Assembly (NCBI GenBank): GCA_935421135.1
Contig: OW285191.1
Location: forward strand, 62,001-126,000
DNA from: Bugulina stolonifera
Lineage: Eukaryota; Bryozoa; Gymnolaemata; Cheilostomatida; Bugulidae
Reading direction: 5' to 3'
DNA length: 64,000 nt
The translations under genes were made by a program, and so were the position numbers. Shown here piece after piece: positions 13,501 through 26,668 of the stretch (its first letter is position 1; each line of letters begins with the position of its first letter). Below the pieces are notes generated by a model that was not told the DNA's origin, did not search any database, and saw only the letters and a list, made by a program, of their open reading frames with translations.

Positions 13501-14057
13501 ATTACCTCCCTAAGCCGTAGCAATAACAACCACCTCAATTCACTCCTATCCTCTCACTAGAAGGACACAGATGTTTCCAGTCATACTCGGCTTGCTCTCT
13601 GGTGATTAACTTTTACTAGCCGCTGTGTATATCCTCTGGTGGGCAGAAATGGTTCAGTCTATAGATGAGCTCAAGCAAGCTAAAACAAGTATGACAAGTT
13701 ATTTATAACATACACTGTACATGTCCCAACAATCCTAAGATCTGCACAGATACCCGAGTATAATCTCACATATTATATGGCAATAAATAGAGATGGCAGT
13801 AAATAATCACTGTAGCACCACAATATCTTTGAGCAGTCATTTTAAACTGTTTGGTTTTATTTTACTAACATAATATAGAGCAGTTCATGCACCTATCACC
13901 TCCCTACGCCGTAGGAATGACAACCACCTCCATCCACTCCTATCCTCTCACTAGAAGGACACAGATGTTTGCAGTCATACTCAGTTGGTCCCTGTCGATT
14001 AACTTTTACTACCAGCTGTGTCTATCCACTGGTCGGGAGAAATGATTCAGTCTATAG
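10513..14057. repeat. HOR block 3, 9 units: A B J C K G L M I
   Basis: Unit starts are 10513, 10905, 11299, 11694, 12087, 12482, 12876, 13270 and 13665. This is the first appearance in the window of the J-C-K-G-L-M set that dominates 26669-42000. J is a family I unit with GTTATTTCTAAC and TCATTGGTT (Leu for Trp in the frame). L has TATTACATGGC and GAGAGGGCAG. M has CAAGCGAAAAC. J-C-K-G-L-M-I recurs at 15238-17996 at an offset of 3939 bp. Confidence 0.85.
12087..12377 (+). other. Extended 96-codon version of the repeated frame (subtype K)
   Basis: In subtype K the stop codon at position 70 is lost because ACATAATATAG reads ACAATATATAG, a TA to AT swap without length change. The frame runs 27 codons further, through the CCTCCCTAAGCCG region, to the TAG in CTCTCACTAG. 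K also has CTCAAACAGG, AGGTGATTTAT and GATATCCGA (Ile for Thr). Copies start at 12087, 16026, 21147, 29032, 33366, 37306, 42428 and 45971. The copies at 12087 and 16026 share a private change giving CTKNP. The extra 27 residues are translated satellite and resemble nothing known to me. Confidence 0.2.
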
Positions 14058-17000
14058 CTGAGCTCAAACAAGCTAAAACAGGTAGGACAGGCTATTTATA
14101 ATTTGCACTGTACTTGTACCAACCATCATAAGGTCTGCACAGATAACCGAATATAATCTCACATTTTGTATGACAATAGAGATGGCAGCAAATAATCACT
14201 GAGTAGCACTACAATATCTTTGAGCAGTCATTTTAAACTGGTTGGTTATATTTCACTAACATAATATAGAGCAGTTCATGCATCTATTACCCCCCTACGC
14301 CGTAGCAATGACAACCACCTCAATTCACTCCTATCCTCTCACTAGAAGGACACAGATGTTTCCAGTCATACTCGGCATGCTCTCTGGTGATTAACTTTTA
14401 TTAGCCGCTGTGTATATCCTCTGGTGGGCAGAAATTATTCAGTCTATAGATGAGCTCAAACAAGCTAAAACAAGTAGGACAAGTTATTTATAACATACAC
14501 TGTACATGTCATAACAATCCTAGGATCTGCACAGATACCCGAGTATAATCTCACATAATATATGGCAATAAATAGAGATGGCAGTAAATAATCACCGTAG
14601 CACCACAATATCTTTGAGCAGTCATTTTAAACTGGTTGGTTATATTTCACTAACATAATATAGAGCAGTTCATGCATCTATTACCTCCCTACGCCGTGGC
14701 ATTGACAACCACCTCAATTCACTCCAATCCTCTCACTAGACGGACACAGTTGTTTCCAGTCATACTCAGTTCGCTCTCTGGTGACTGACGTTTTCTAGCA
14801 GCTGTGTTTATTCTCTGGTGGGCAGAAATGGTTCAGTCTATAGATGAGCTCAAGCAAGCTAAAACAAGTATGACAAGTTATTTATAACATACACTGTACA
14901 TGTCCCAACAATCCTAAGATCTGCACAGATACCCGAGTATTATCTCACATATTATATATCAATAAATAGAGATGGCAGTAAATAATCACTGTAGCACCAC
15001 AACATCTTTGAGCAGTCATTTTAAACTGGTTGGTTCTATTTCACTAACATAATATAGAGCAGTTCATGCATCTATTACTTCCCTACGCCGTGGCATTGAC
15101 AACCACCTCAATTCACTCCAATCCTCTCACTAGACGGACACAGTTGTTTCCAGTCATACTCAGTTCGCTCTCTGGTGACTGACGTTTTCTAGCAGCTGTG
15201 TTTATTCTCTGGTGGGCAGAAATGGTTCAGTCTATAGATGAGCTCAAGCAAGCTAAGACAGGTAGGACAGGTTATTTCTAACATACACTTTGAATGTACA
15301 AACAACCCTAAGATCTCCACAGATACCCGAATATATTCTCACAGTTTACATGTATATGACAATAGAAATAACAGTAAACAATCAATGTACCACTACAATG
15401 TCTTTGAACAGTCATATTCATTGGTTGGTTTTATTTTATTAACATAATATAGAAAAATTCATGCATCTATTACCTCCCTAAGCCGTAGCAATGACAACCA
15501 CCTCAATTCACTCCTATCCTCTCACTAGAAGGACACAGATGTTTCCAGTCATACTCGGCTTGCTCTCTGGTGATTAACTTTTACTAGCCGCTGTGTATAT
15601 CCTCTGGTGGGCAGAAATGATTCAGTCTATAGATGAGCTCAAGCAAGCTAAAACAAGTATGACAAGTTATTTATAACATACACTGTACATGTCCCAACAA
15701 TCCTAAGATCTGCACAGATACCCGAGTATTATCTCACATATTATATATCAATAAATAGAGATGGCAGTAAATAATCACTGTAGCACCACAACATCTTTGA
15801 GCAGTCATTTTAAACTGGTTGGTTCTATTTTACTGACATAATATAGAGCAGTTCATGCATCTATTACCTCCCTACGCCGTAGAAATGACAACCACCTCAA
15901 TTCACCCCTATCCTCTCACTAGAAGGACACAGATGTTTGCAGTCATACTCAGTTGCTCCCTGGCGATTAACTTTTACAAGCAGCTGTCTTTATCCTCTGG
16001 TGGGCAGAAATCATTTAGTCTATAGATGAGCTCAAGCAAGCTCAAACAGGTAGGACAGGTGATTTATAACGTACACTTTGCATGTACGAAAAACCCTAAG
16101 ATCTCCACAGATATCCGAATATATTCTCACAGTTTACATGTATATGACAATAGAAATAACAGTAAACAATCAATGTACCACTACAATGTCTTTGAACAGT
16201 CATATTCATGGGTTGGTTTTATTTTATTAACAATATATAGAACAATTAATGCATCTATTACCTCCCTAAGCCGTAGCAATGACAACCACCTCAATTCACT
16301 CCTATTCTCTCACTAGAAGGACACAGATGTTTCCAGTCATACTCGGCTTGCTCTCTGGTGATTAACTTTTATTAGCCGCTGTGTATATCCTCTGGTGGGC
16401 AGAAATGATTCCGTCTATAGATGAGCTCAAACAAGCTAAAACAAGTAGGACAAGTTATTTATAACATACACTGTACATGTCCTAACAATCCTAGGATTTG
16501 CACAGATACCCGAGTATAATCTCACATAATATATGGCAATAAATAGAGATGGCAGTAAATAATCACCGTAGCACCACAATATCTTTGAGCAGTCATTTTA
16601 AACTGGTTGGTTATATTTCACTAACATAATATAGAGCAGTTCATGCATCTATTACCTCCCTACGCCGTGGCATTGACAACCACCTCAATTCACTCCAATC
16701 CTCTCACTAGACGGACACAGTTGTTTCCAGTCATACTCAGTTCGCTCTCTGGTGACTGACGTTTTCTAGCAGCTGTGCTTATTCTCTGGTGGGCAGAAAT
16801 GGTTCAGTCTATAGATGAGCTCAAGCAAGCTAAAACAAGTAGGACAAGTTATTTATAACATACACTGTACATGTCCTAACAATCCTAATATCTGCACAGA
16901 TACCCGAATATAATCTCACATATTACATGGCAATAAATAGAGAGGGCAGTAAATAATCACTGCAGCACCACAACATCTTTAAGCAGTCATTTTAAACTGG

Positions 17001-17996
17001 TTGGTTTTATTTCACTAACATAATATAGAGCAGTTCATGCATCTATTACCCCCCTACGCCGTAGCAATGACAACCACCTCAATTCACTCCTATCCTCTCA
17101 CTAGAAGGACACAGTTTTTTCCAGTCATACTCAGCTCGCTCTCTGGTGACTGACTTTTACTAGCAGCTGTGTTTATTCTCTGGTGGGCAGAAATGGTTCA
17201 GTCTATGGATGAGCTCAAGCAAGCGAAAACAAGTAGGACAAGTTATTTATAACATACACTTTGCATGTACGAACAACCCTAAGATCTCCACAGATACCCG
17301 AATATATTCTCACAGTTTACATGTATATGACAATAGAAATAACAGTAAACAATCAATGTACCACTACAATGTCTTTGAACAGTCATATTCATGGGTTGGT
17401 TTTATTTTATTAACATAATATAGAAAAATTCATGCATCTATTACCTCCCTAAGCCGTAGCAATAACAACCACCTCAATTCACTCCTATCCTCTCACTAGA
17501 AGGACACAGATGTTTCCAGTCATACTCGGCTTGCTCTCTGGTGATTAACTTTTACTAGCCGCTGTGTATATCCTCTGGTGGGCAGAAATGGTTCAGTCTA
17601 TAGATGAGCTCAAGCAAGCTAAAACAAGTATGACAAGTTATTTATAACATACACTGTACATGTCCCAACAATCCTAAGATCTGCACAGATACCCGAGTAT
17701 AATCTCACATATTATATGGCAATAAATAGAGATGGCAGTAAATAATCACTGTAGCACCACAATATCTTTGAGCAGTCATTTTAAACTGTTTGGTTTTATT
17801 TTACTAACATAATATAGAGCAGTTCATGCACCTATCACCTCCCTACGCCGTAGGAATGACAACCACCTCCATCCACTCCTATCCTCTCACTAGAAGGACA
17901 CAGATGTTTGCAGTCATACTCAGTTGGTCCCTGTCGATTAACTTTTACTACCAGCTGTGTCTATCCACTGGTCGGGAGAAATGATTCAGTCTATAG
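14058..17996. repeat. HOR block 4, 10 units: A B C/B J C K G L M I
   Basis: Unit starts are 14058, 14450, 14844, 15238, 15633, 16026, 16421, 16815, 17209 and 17604. It equals block 3 plus one extra unit, the C/B hybrid at 14844. The shared part repeats at an offset of 3939 bp, and both blocks carry the private K variant with GTACGAAAAACCC. Confidence 0.87.
14844..15237. repeat. Hybrid unit, C head and B tail
   Basis: The left part has subtype C markers (AAGTATGAC, GTCCCAAC, ATTATATATCAAT, ACAACATC, GGTTC at 15032-15036). From 15042 the unit is subtype B (CACTAAC, CTATTACTTCC, GTGGCATTGAC, GACGTTTTC). C would read TATTTTACTGAC and B would have GGTTATATTT. The crossover therefore lies within about 15037-15041. 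The product is one extra unit of normal length, as expected for unequal exchange in register. Confidence 0.85.
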
Positions 17997-20900
17997 CTGA
18001 GCTCAAACAAGCTAAAACAGGTAGGACAGGCTATTTATAATTTGCACTGTACTTGTACCAACCATCATAAGGTCTGCACAGATAACCGAATATAATCTCA
18101 CATTTTGTATGACAATAGAGATGGCAGCAAATAATCACTGAGTAGCACTACAATATCTTTGAGCAGTCATTTTAAACTGGTTGGTTATATTTCACTAACA
18201 TAATATAGAGCAGTTCATGCATCTATTACCCCCCTACGCCGTAGCAATGACAACCACCTCAATTCACTCCTATCCTCTCACTAGAAGGACACAGATGTTT
18301 CCAGTCATACTCGGCATGCTCTCTGGTGATTAACTTTTATTAGCCGCTGTGTATATCCTCTGGTGGGCAGAAATTATTCAGTCTATAGATGAGCTCAAAC
18401 AAGCTAAAACAAGTAGGACAAGTTATTTATAACATACACTGTACATGTCATAACAATCCTAGGATCTGCACAGATACCCGAGTATAATCTCACATAATAT
18501 ATGGCAATAAATAGAGATGGCAGTAAATAATCACCGTAGCACCACAATATCTTTGAGCAGTCATTTTAAACTGGTTGGTTATATTTCACTAACATAATAT
18601 AGAGCAGTTCATGCATCTATTACCTCCCTACGCCGTGGCATTGACAACCACCTCAATTCACTCCAATCCTCTCACTAGACGGACACAGTTGTTTCCAGTC
18701 ATACTCAGTTCGCTCTCTGGTGACTGACGTTTTCTAGCAGCTGTGTTTATTCTCTGGTGGGCAGAAATGGTTCAGTCTATAGATGAGCTCAAGCAAGCTA
18801 AAACAAGTATGACAAGTTATTTATAACATACACTGTACATGTCCCAACAATCCTAAGATCTGCACAGATACCCGAGTATTATCTCACATATTATATATCA
18901 ATAAATAGAGATGGCAGTAAATAATCACTGTAGCACCACAACATCTTTGAGCAGTCATTTTAAACTGGTTGGTTCTATTTTACTGACATAATATAGAGCA
19001 GTTCATGCATCTATTACCTCCCTACGCCGTAGAAATGACAACCACCTCAATTCACCCCTATCCTCTCACTAGAAGGACACAGATGTTTGCAGTCATACTC
19101 AGTTGCTCCCTGGCGATTAACTTTTACAAGCAGCTGTCTTTATCCTCTGGTGGGCAGAAATCATTTAGTCTATAGATGAGCTCAAGCAAGCTAAAACAAG
19201 TAGGACAAGTTATTTTTAACATACACTTTGCATGTACGAATAACCCTAAGATCTCCACAGATACCCGAATATATTCTCACAGTTTACATGTATATGACAA
19301 TAGAAATAACAGTAAACAATCAATGTACCGCTACAATGTCTTTGAACAATCATATCCATGGGTTGGTTTTATTTTATTAACATAATATAGAACAATTCAT
19401 GCATCTATTACCTCCCTAAGCCGTCGGAATGGCAACTGCCGCAATTCACTCCTATCCTCTCACTAGAAGGACACAGATGTTTCCAGCCATACTCAGCTTG
19501 CTCTCTGTTGATTAACTTTTACTAGCCGCTGTGTATATCCTCTGGTGGGCAGAAATGATTCAGTCAATAGATGAGCTCAAGCAAGCTAAAACAGGTAGGA
19601 CAGGTTATTTATAACGTACACTTTGCATGTACAAACAACCCTAAGATCTCCACAGATACCCGAATATATTCTCACAGTTTACATGTATATGACAATAGAA
19701 ATAACAGTAAACTATCAATGTACCACTACAATGTCTTTGAACAGTCATATTCATGGGTTGGTTTTATTTTATTAACATAATATAGAAAAATTCATGCATC
19801 TATTACCTCTCTAAGCCGTAGGAATGGCAACTGCCGCAATTCACTCCTATCCTCTCACTAGAAGGACACAGATGTTTCCAGCCATACTCAGCTTGCTCTC
19901 TGGTGATTAACTTTTACTAGCCGCTGTGTATATCCTCTGGTGGGCAGAAATCATTTAGTCTATAGATGAGCTCAAGCAAGCTAAAACAGGTAGGACAGTT
20001 CATTTATAACATACACTTTGAATGTACAAACAACCCTAAGATCTCCACAGATACCCGAATATATTCTCACAGTTTACATGTATATGACAATAGAAATAAC
20101 AGTAAACAATCAATGTACCACTACAATGTCTTTGAACAGTCATATTCATGGGTTGGTTTTATTTTATTAACATAATATAGAAAAATTCATTCATCTATTA
20201 CCTCCCTAAGCCGTAGCAATGACAACCACCTCAATTCACTCCTATCCTCCCACTAGAAGGACACAGATGTTTCCAGTCATACTCGGCTTGCTCTCTGGTG
20301 ATTACCTTTTACTAGCCGCTGTGTATATCCTCTGGTGGGCAGAAATGATTCAGTCTATAGATGAGCTCAAGCAAGCTAAAACAAGTATGACAAGTTATTT
20401 ATAACATACACTGTACATGTCCCAACAATCCTAAGATCTGCACAGATACCCGAATATAATCTCACATATTATATGGCAATAAATAGAGATGGTAGTAAAT
20501 AATCACTGTAGCACCACAATATCTTTGAGCAGTCATTTTAAACTGTTTGGTTTTATTTTACTAACATAATATAGAGCAGTTCATGCACCTATCACCTCCC
20601 TACGCCGTAGGAATGACAACCACCTCCATCCACTCCTATCCTCTCACTAGAAGGACACAGATGTTTGCAGTCATACTCAGTTGGTCCCTGTCGATTAACT
20701 TTTACTACCAGCTGTGTCTATCCACTGGTCGGGAGAAATGATTCAGTCTATAGATGAGCTCAAGCAAGCTAAAACAAGTATGACAAGTTATTTATAACAT
20801 ACACTGTACATGTCCCAACAATCCTAAGATCTGCACAGATACCCGAGTATTATCTCACATATTATATATCAATAAATAGAGATGGCAGTAAATAATCACT

Positions 20901-23117
20901 GTAGCACCACAACATCTTTGAGCAGTCATTTTAAACTGGTTGGTTCTATTTTACTGACATAATATAGAGCAGTTCATGCATCTATTACCTCCCTACGCCG
21001 TAGAAATGACAACCACCTCAATTCACCCCTATCCTCTCACTAGAAGGACACAGATGTTTGCAGTCATACTCAGTTGCTCCCTGGCGATTAACTTTTACAA
21101 GCAGCTGTCTTTATCCTCTGGTGGGCAGAAATCATTTAGTCTATAGATGAGCTCAAGCAAGCTCAAACAGGTAGGACAGGTGATTTATAACGTACACTTT
21201 GCATGTACGAACAACCCTAAGATCTCCACAGATATCCGAATATATTCTCACAGTTTACATGTATATGACAATAGAAATAACAGTAAACAATCAATGTACC
21301 ACTACAATGTCTTTGAACAGTCATATTCATGGGTTGGTTTTATTTTATTAACAATATATAGAACAATTAATGCATCTATTACCTCCCTAAGCCGTAGCAA
21401 TGACAACCACCTCAATTCACTCCTATTCTCTCACTAGAAGGACACAGATGTTTCCAGTCATACTCGGCTTGCTCTCTGGTGATTAACTTTTATTAGCCGC
21501 TGTGTATATCCTCTGGTGGGCAGAAATGATTCCGTCTATAGATGAGCTCAAACAAGCTAAAACAAGTAGGACAAGTTATTTATAACATACACTGTACATG
21601 TCCTAACAATCCTAGGATTTGCACAGATACCCGAGTATAATCTCACATAATATATGGCAATAAATAGAGATGGCAGTAAATAATCACCGTAGCACCACAA
21701 TATCTTTGAGCAGTCATTTTAAACTGGTTGGTTATATTTCACTAACATAATATAGAGCAGTTCATGCATCTATTACCTCCCTACGCCGTGGCATTGACAA
21801 CCACCTCAATTCACTCCAATCCTCTCACTAGACGGACACAGTTGTTTCCAGTCATACTCAGTTCGCTCTCTGGTGACTGACGTTTTCTAGCAGCTGTGCT
21901 TATTCTCTGGTGGGCAGAAATGGTTCAGTCTATAGATGAGCTCAAGCAAGCTAAAACAAGTAGGACAAGTTATTTATAACATACACTGTACATGTCCTAA
22001 CAATCCTAATATCTGCACAGATACCCGAATATAATCTCACATATTACATGGCAATAAATAGAGAGGGCAGTAAATAATCACTGCAGCACCACAACATCTT
22101 TAAGCAGTCATTTTAAACTGGTTGGTTTTATTTCACTAACATAATATAGAGCAGTTCATGCATCTATTACCCCCCTACGCCGTAGCAATGACAACCACCT
22201 CAATTCACTCCTATCCTCTCACTAGAAGGACACAGTTTTTTCCAGTCATACTCAGCTCGCTCTCTGGTGACTGACTTTTACTAGCAGCTGTGTTTATTCT
22301 CTGGTGGGCAGAAATGGTTCAGTCTATGGATGAGCTCAAGCAAGCGAAAACAAGTAGGACAAGTTATTTATAACATACACTTTGCATGTACGAACAACCC
22401 TAAGATCTCCACAGATACCCGAATATATTCTCACAGTTTACATGTATATGACAATAGAAATAACAGTAAACAATCAATGTACCACTACAATGTCTTTGAA
22501 CAGTCATATTCATGGGTTGGATTTATTTTATTAACATAATATAGAAAAATTCATGCACCTATTACCTCCCTAAGCCGTAGCAATAACAACCACCTCAATT
22601 CACTCCTATCCTCTCACTAGAAGGACACAGATGTTTCCAGTCATACTCGGCTTGCTCTCTGGTGATTAACTTTTACTAGCCGCTGTGTATATCCTCTGGT
22701 GGGCAGAAATGGTTCAGTCTATAGATGAGCTCAAGCAAGCTAAAACAAGTATGACAAGTTATTTATAACATACACTGTACATGTCCCAACAATCCTAAGA
22801 TCTGCACAGATACCCGAGTATAATCTCACATATTATATGGCAATAAATAGAGATGGCAGTAAATAATCACTGTAGCACCACAATATCTTTGAGCAGTCAT
22901 TTTAAACTGTTTGGTTTTATTTTACTAACATAATATAGAGCAGTTCATGCACCTATCACCTCCCTACGCCGTAGGAATGACAACCACCTCCATCCACTCC
23001 TATCCTCTCACTAGAAGGACACAGATGTTTGCAGTCATACTCAGTTGGTCCCTGTCGATTAACTTTTACTACCAGCTGTGTCTATCCACTGGTCGGGAGA
23101 AATGATTCAGTCTATAG
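17997..23117. repeat. HOR block 5, 13 units: A B C D E F I C K G L M I
   Basis: Unit starts are 17997, 18389, 18783, 19176, 19571, 19966, 20361, 20754, 21147, 21542, 21936, 22330 and 22725. It joins the A-F set of region 1 to the C-K-G-L-M set of blocks 3-4. The join at about 20745-20753 is unusual: a type I tail (CCACTGGTCGGGAG) is followed by a C head (ATGAGCTCAAGC) instead of type A, so one boundary pair is missing. The D unit at 19176 is 395 bp with a single CAAT, unlike the 399-bp D units of blocks 1-2. Confidence 0.85.
20219..20404 (+). other. Chance 61-codon frame opened by a private A-to-C change
   Basis: GATTAACTTTT, present in most units, reads GATTACCTTTT at 20305, removing a stop in a frame that runs across the unit junction. 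The same change is at 25426 (frame 25340-25525), 5121 bp away, and I see it nowhere else. I read it as a duplication marker, not a gene. Confidence 0.8.
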
Positions 23118-26100
23118 CTGAGCTCAAACAAGCTAAAACAGGTAGGACAGGCTATTTATAATTTGCACTGTACTTGTACCAACCATCATAAGGTCTGCAC
23201 AGATAACCGAATATAATCTCACATTTTGTATGACAATAGAGATGGCAGCAAATAATCACTGAGTAGCACTACAATATCTTTGAGCAGTCATTTTAAACTG
23301 GTTGGTTATATTTCACTAACATAATATAGAGCAGTTCATGCATCTATTACCCCCCTACGCCGTAGCAATGACAACCACCTCAATTCACTCCTATCCTCTC
23401 ACTAGAAGGACACAGATGTTTCCAGTCATACTCGGCATGCTCTCTGGTGATTAACTTTTATTAGCCGCTGTGTATATCCTCTGGTGGGCAGAAATTATTC
23501 AGTCTATAGATGAGCTCAAACAAGCTAAAACAAGTAGGACAAGTTATTTATAACATACACTGTACATGTCATAACAATCCTAGGATCTGCACAGATACCC
23601 GAGTATAATCTCACATAATATATGGCAATAAATAGAGATGGCAGTAAATAATCACCGTAGCACCACAATATCTTTGAGCAGTCATTTTAAACTGGTTGGT
23701 TATATTTCACTAACATAATATAGAGCAGTTCATGCATCTATTACCTCCCTACGCCGTGGCATTGACAACCACCTCAATTCACTCCAATCCTCTCACTAGA
23801 CGGACATAGTTGTTTCCAGTCATACTCAGTTCGCTCTCTGGTGACTGACGTTTTCTAGCAGCTGTGTTTATTCTCTGGTGGGCAGAAATGGTTCAGTCTA
23901 TAGATGAGCTCAAGCAAGCTAAAACAAGTATGACAAGTTATTTATAACATACACTGTACATGTCCCAACAATCCTAAGATCTGCACAGATACCCGAGTAT
24001 TATCTCACATATTATATATCAATAAATAGAGATGGCAGTAAATAATCACTGTAGCACCACAACATCTTTGAGCAGTCATTTTAAACTGGTTGGTTCTATT
24101 TTACTGACATAATATAGAGCAGTTCATGCATCTATTACCTCCCTACGCCGTAGAAATGACAACCACCTCAATTCACCCCTATCCTCTCACTAGAAGGACA
24201 CAGATGTTTGCAGTCATACTCAGTTGCTCCCTGGCGATTAACTTTTACAAGCAGCTGTCTTTATCCTCTGGTGGGCAGAAATCATTTAGTCTATAGATGA
24301 GCTCAAGCAAGCTAAAACAAGTAGGACAAGTTATTTTTAACATACACTTTGCATGTACGAATAACCCTAAGATCTCCACAGATACCCGAATATATTCTCA
24401 CAGTTTACATGTATATGACAATAGAAATAACAGTAAACAATCAATGTACCGCTACAATGTCTTTGAACAATCATATCCATGGGTTGGTTTTATTTTATTA
24501 ACATAATATAGAACAATTCATGCATCTATTACCTCCCTAAGCCGTCGGAATGGCAACTGCCGCAATTCACTCCTATCCTCTCACTAGAAGGACACAGATG
24601 TTTCCAGCCATACTCAGCTTGCTCTCTGTTGATTAACTTTTACTAGCCGCTGTGTATATCCTCTGGTGGGCAGAAATGATTCAGTCAATAGATGAGCTCA
24701 AGCAAGCTAAAACAGGTAGGACAGGTTATTTATAACGTACACTTTGCATGTACAAACAACCCTAAGATCTCCACAGATACCCGAATATATTCTCACAGTT
24801 TACATGTATATGACAATAGAAATAACAGTAAACTATCAATGTACCACTACAATGTCTTTGAACAGTCATATTCATGGGTTGGTTTTATTTTATTAACATA
24901 ATATAGAAAAATTCATGCATCTATTACCTCCCTAAGCCGTAGGAATGGCAACTGCCGCAATTCACTCCTATCCTCTCACTAGAAGGACACAGATGTTTCC
25001 AGCCATACTCAGCTTGCTCTCTGGTGATTAACTTTTACTAGCCGCTGTGTATATCCTCTGGTGGGCAGAAATCATTTAGTCTATAGATGAGCTCAAGCAA
25101 GCTAAAACAGGTAGGACAGTTCATTTATAACATACACTTTGAATGTACAAACAACCCTAAGATCTCCACAGATACCCGAATATATTCTCACAGTTTACAT
25201 GTATATGACAATAGAAATAACAGTAAACAATCAATGTACCACTACAATGTCTTTGAACAGTCATATTCATGGGTTGGTTTTATTTTATTAACATAATATA
25301 GAAAAATTCATGCATCTATTACCTCCCTAAGCCGTAGCAATGACAACCACCTCAATTCACTCCTATCCTCCCACTAGAAGGACACAGATGTTTCCAGTCA
25401 TACTCGGCTTGCTCTCTGGTGATTACCTTTTACTAGCCGCTGTGTATATCCTCTGGTGGGCAGAAATGATTCAGTCTATAGATGAGCTCAAGCAAGCTAA
25501 AACAAGTATGACAAGTTATTTATAACATACACTGTACATGTCCCAACAATCCTAAGATCTGCACAGATACCCGAATATAATCTCACATATTATATAGCAA
25601 TAAATAGAGATGGCAGTAAATAATCACTGTAGCACCACAACATCTTTGAGCAGTCATTTTAAACTGGTTGGTTTTATTTCACTAACCTAATATAGAGCAG
25701 TTCATGCATCTATTACCCCCCTACGCCGTAGCAATGACAACCACCTCAATTCACTCCTATCCTCTCACTAGAAGGACACAATTGTTTCCAGTCATACTCA
25801 GATCGCTCTCTGGTGACTGACTTTTACTAGCAGCTGTGTTTATTCTCTGGTGGGCAGAAATGGTTCAGTCTATAGATGAGCTCAAGCAAGCTAAAACAAG
25901 TAGGACAAGTTATTTTTAACATACACTTTGCATGTACGAACAACCCTAAGATCTCCACCGATACCCGAATATATTCTCACAGTTTACATGTATATGACAA
26001 CAGAAATAACAGTAAACAATCAATGTACCACTACAATGTCTTTGAACAATCATATTCATGGGTTGGTTTTATTTTATTAACATAATATACTGTAGTACAA

Positions 26101-26668
26101 TTCATGCATCTATTACCTCCCTAAGCCGTCGGAATGGCAACTGCCGCAATTCACTCCTATCCTCTCACTAGAAGGACACAGATGTTTCCAGCCATACTCA
26201 GCTTGCTCTCTGGTGATTAACTTTTACTAGCCGCTGTGTATATCCTCTGGTGGGCAGAAATGATTCAGTCTATAGATGAGCTCAAACAAGCTAAGACAAG
26301 TAGGACAAGTTATTTATAACATACACTGTACATGTCCTAAGAATCCTAAGATCTGCACAGATACCCGAGTATAATCTCACATATTATATGGCAATAAATA
26401 GAGATGGTAGTAAATAATCACTGTAGCACCACAATATCTTTGAGCAGTCATTTTAAACTGTTTGGTTTTATTTTACTAACATAATATAGAGCAGTTCATG
26501 CACCTATCACCTCCCTACGCCATAGGAATGACAACCACCTCCATCCACTCCTATCCTCTCACTAGAAGGACACAGATGTTTGCAGTCATACTCAGTTGGT
26601 CCCTGTCGATTAACTTTTACTACCAGCTGTGTCTATCCACTGGTCGGGAGAAATGATTCAGTCTATAG
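23118..26668. repeat. HOR block 6, 9 units: A B C D E F H F2 I
   Basis: Unit starts are 23118, 23510, 23904, 24297, 24692, 25087, 25482, 25876 and 26276. The A-F part copies block 5 at an offset of 5121 bp, including private marks (GAATAACCC in D, GATTACC at 25426). From 25482 the block instead follows block 2 at an offset of 16156 bp, including the insertion at 26088. It is thus a mosaic of two sources, with the switch near the F/H junction. Confidence 0.85.
26088..26098. other. Second copy of the private F2 insertion (marker)
   Basis: The F2 unit starting at 25876 is 400 bp and carries TACTGTAGTAC exactly as at 9932-9942. See the finding on the 16.2-kb offset. Confidence 0.9.

Noticed and set aside
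20219..25525. A 61-residue membrane-like protein (20219-20404 and 25340-25525)
   Set aside because: The frame exists only because one A-to-C change removed a stop, and it is present in just two copies related by a 5121-bp duplication. The hydrophobic look (LLSGDYLLLAAVYILWW) is translated satellite.
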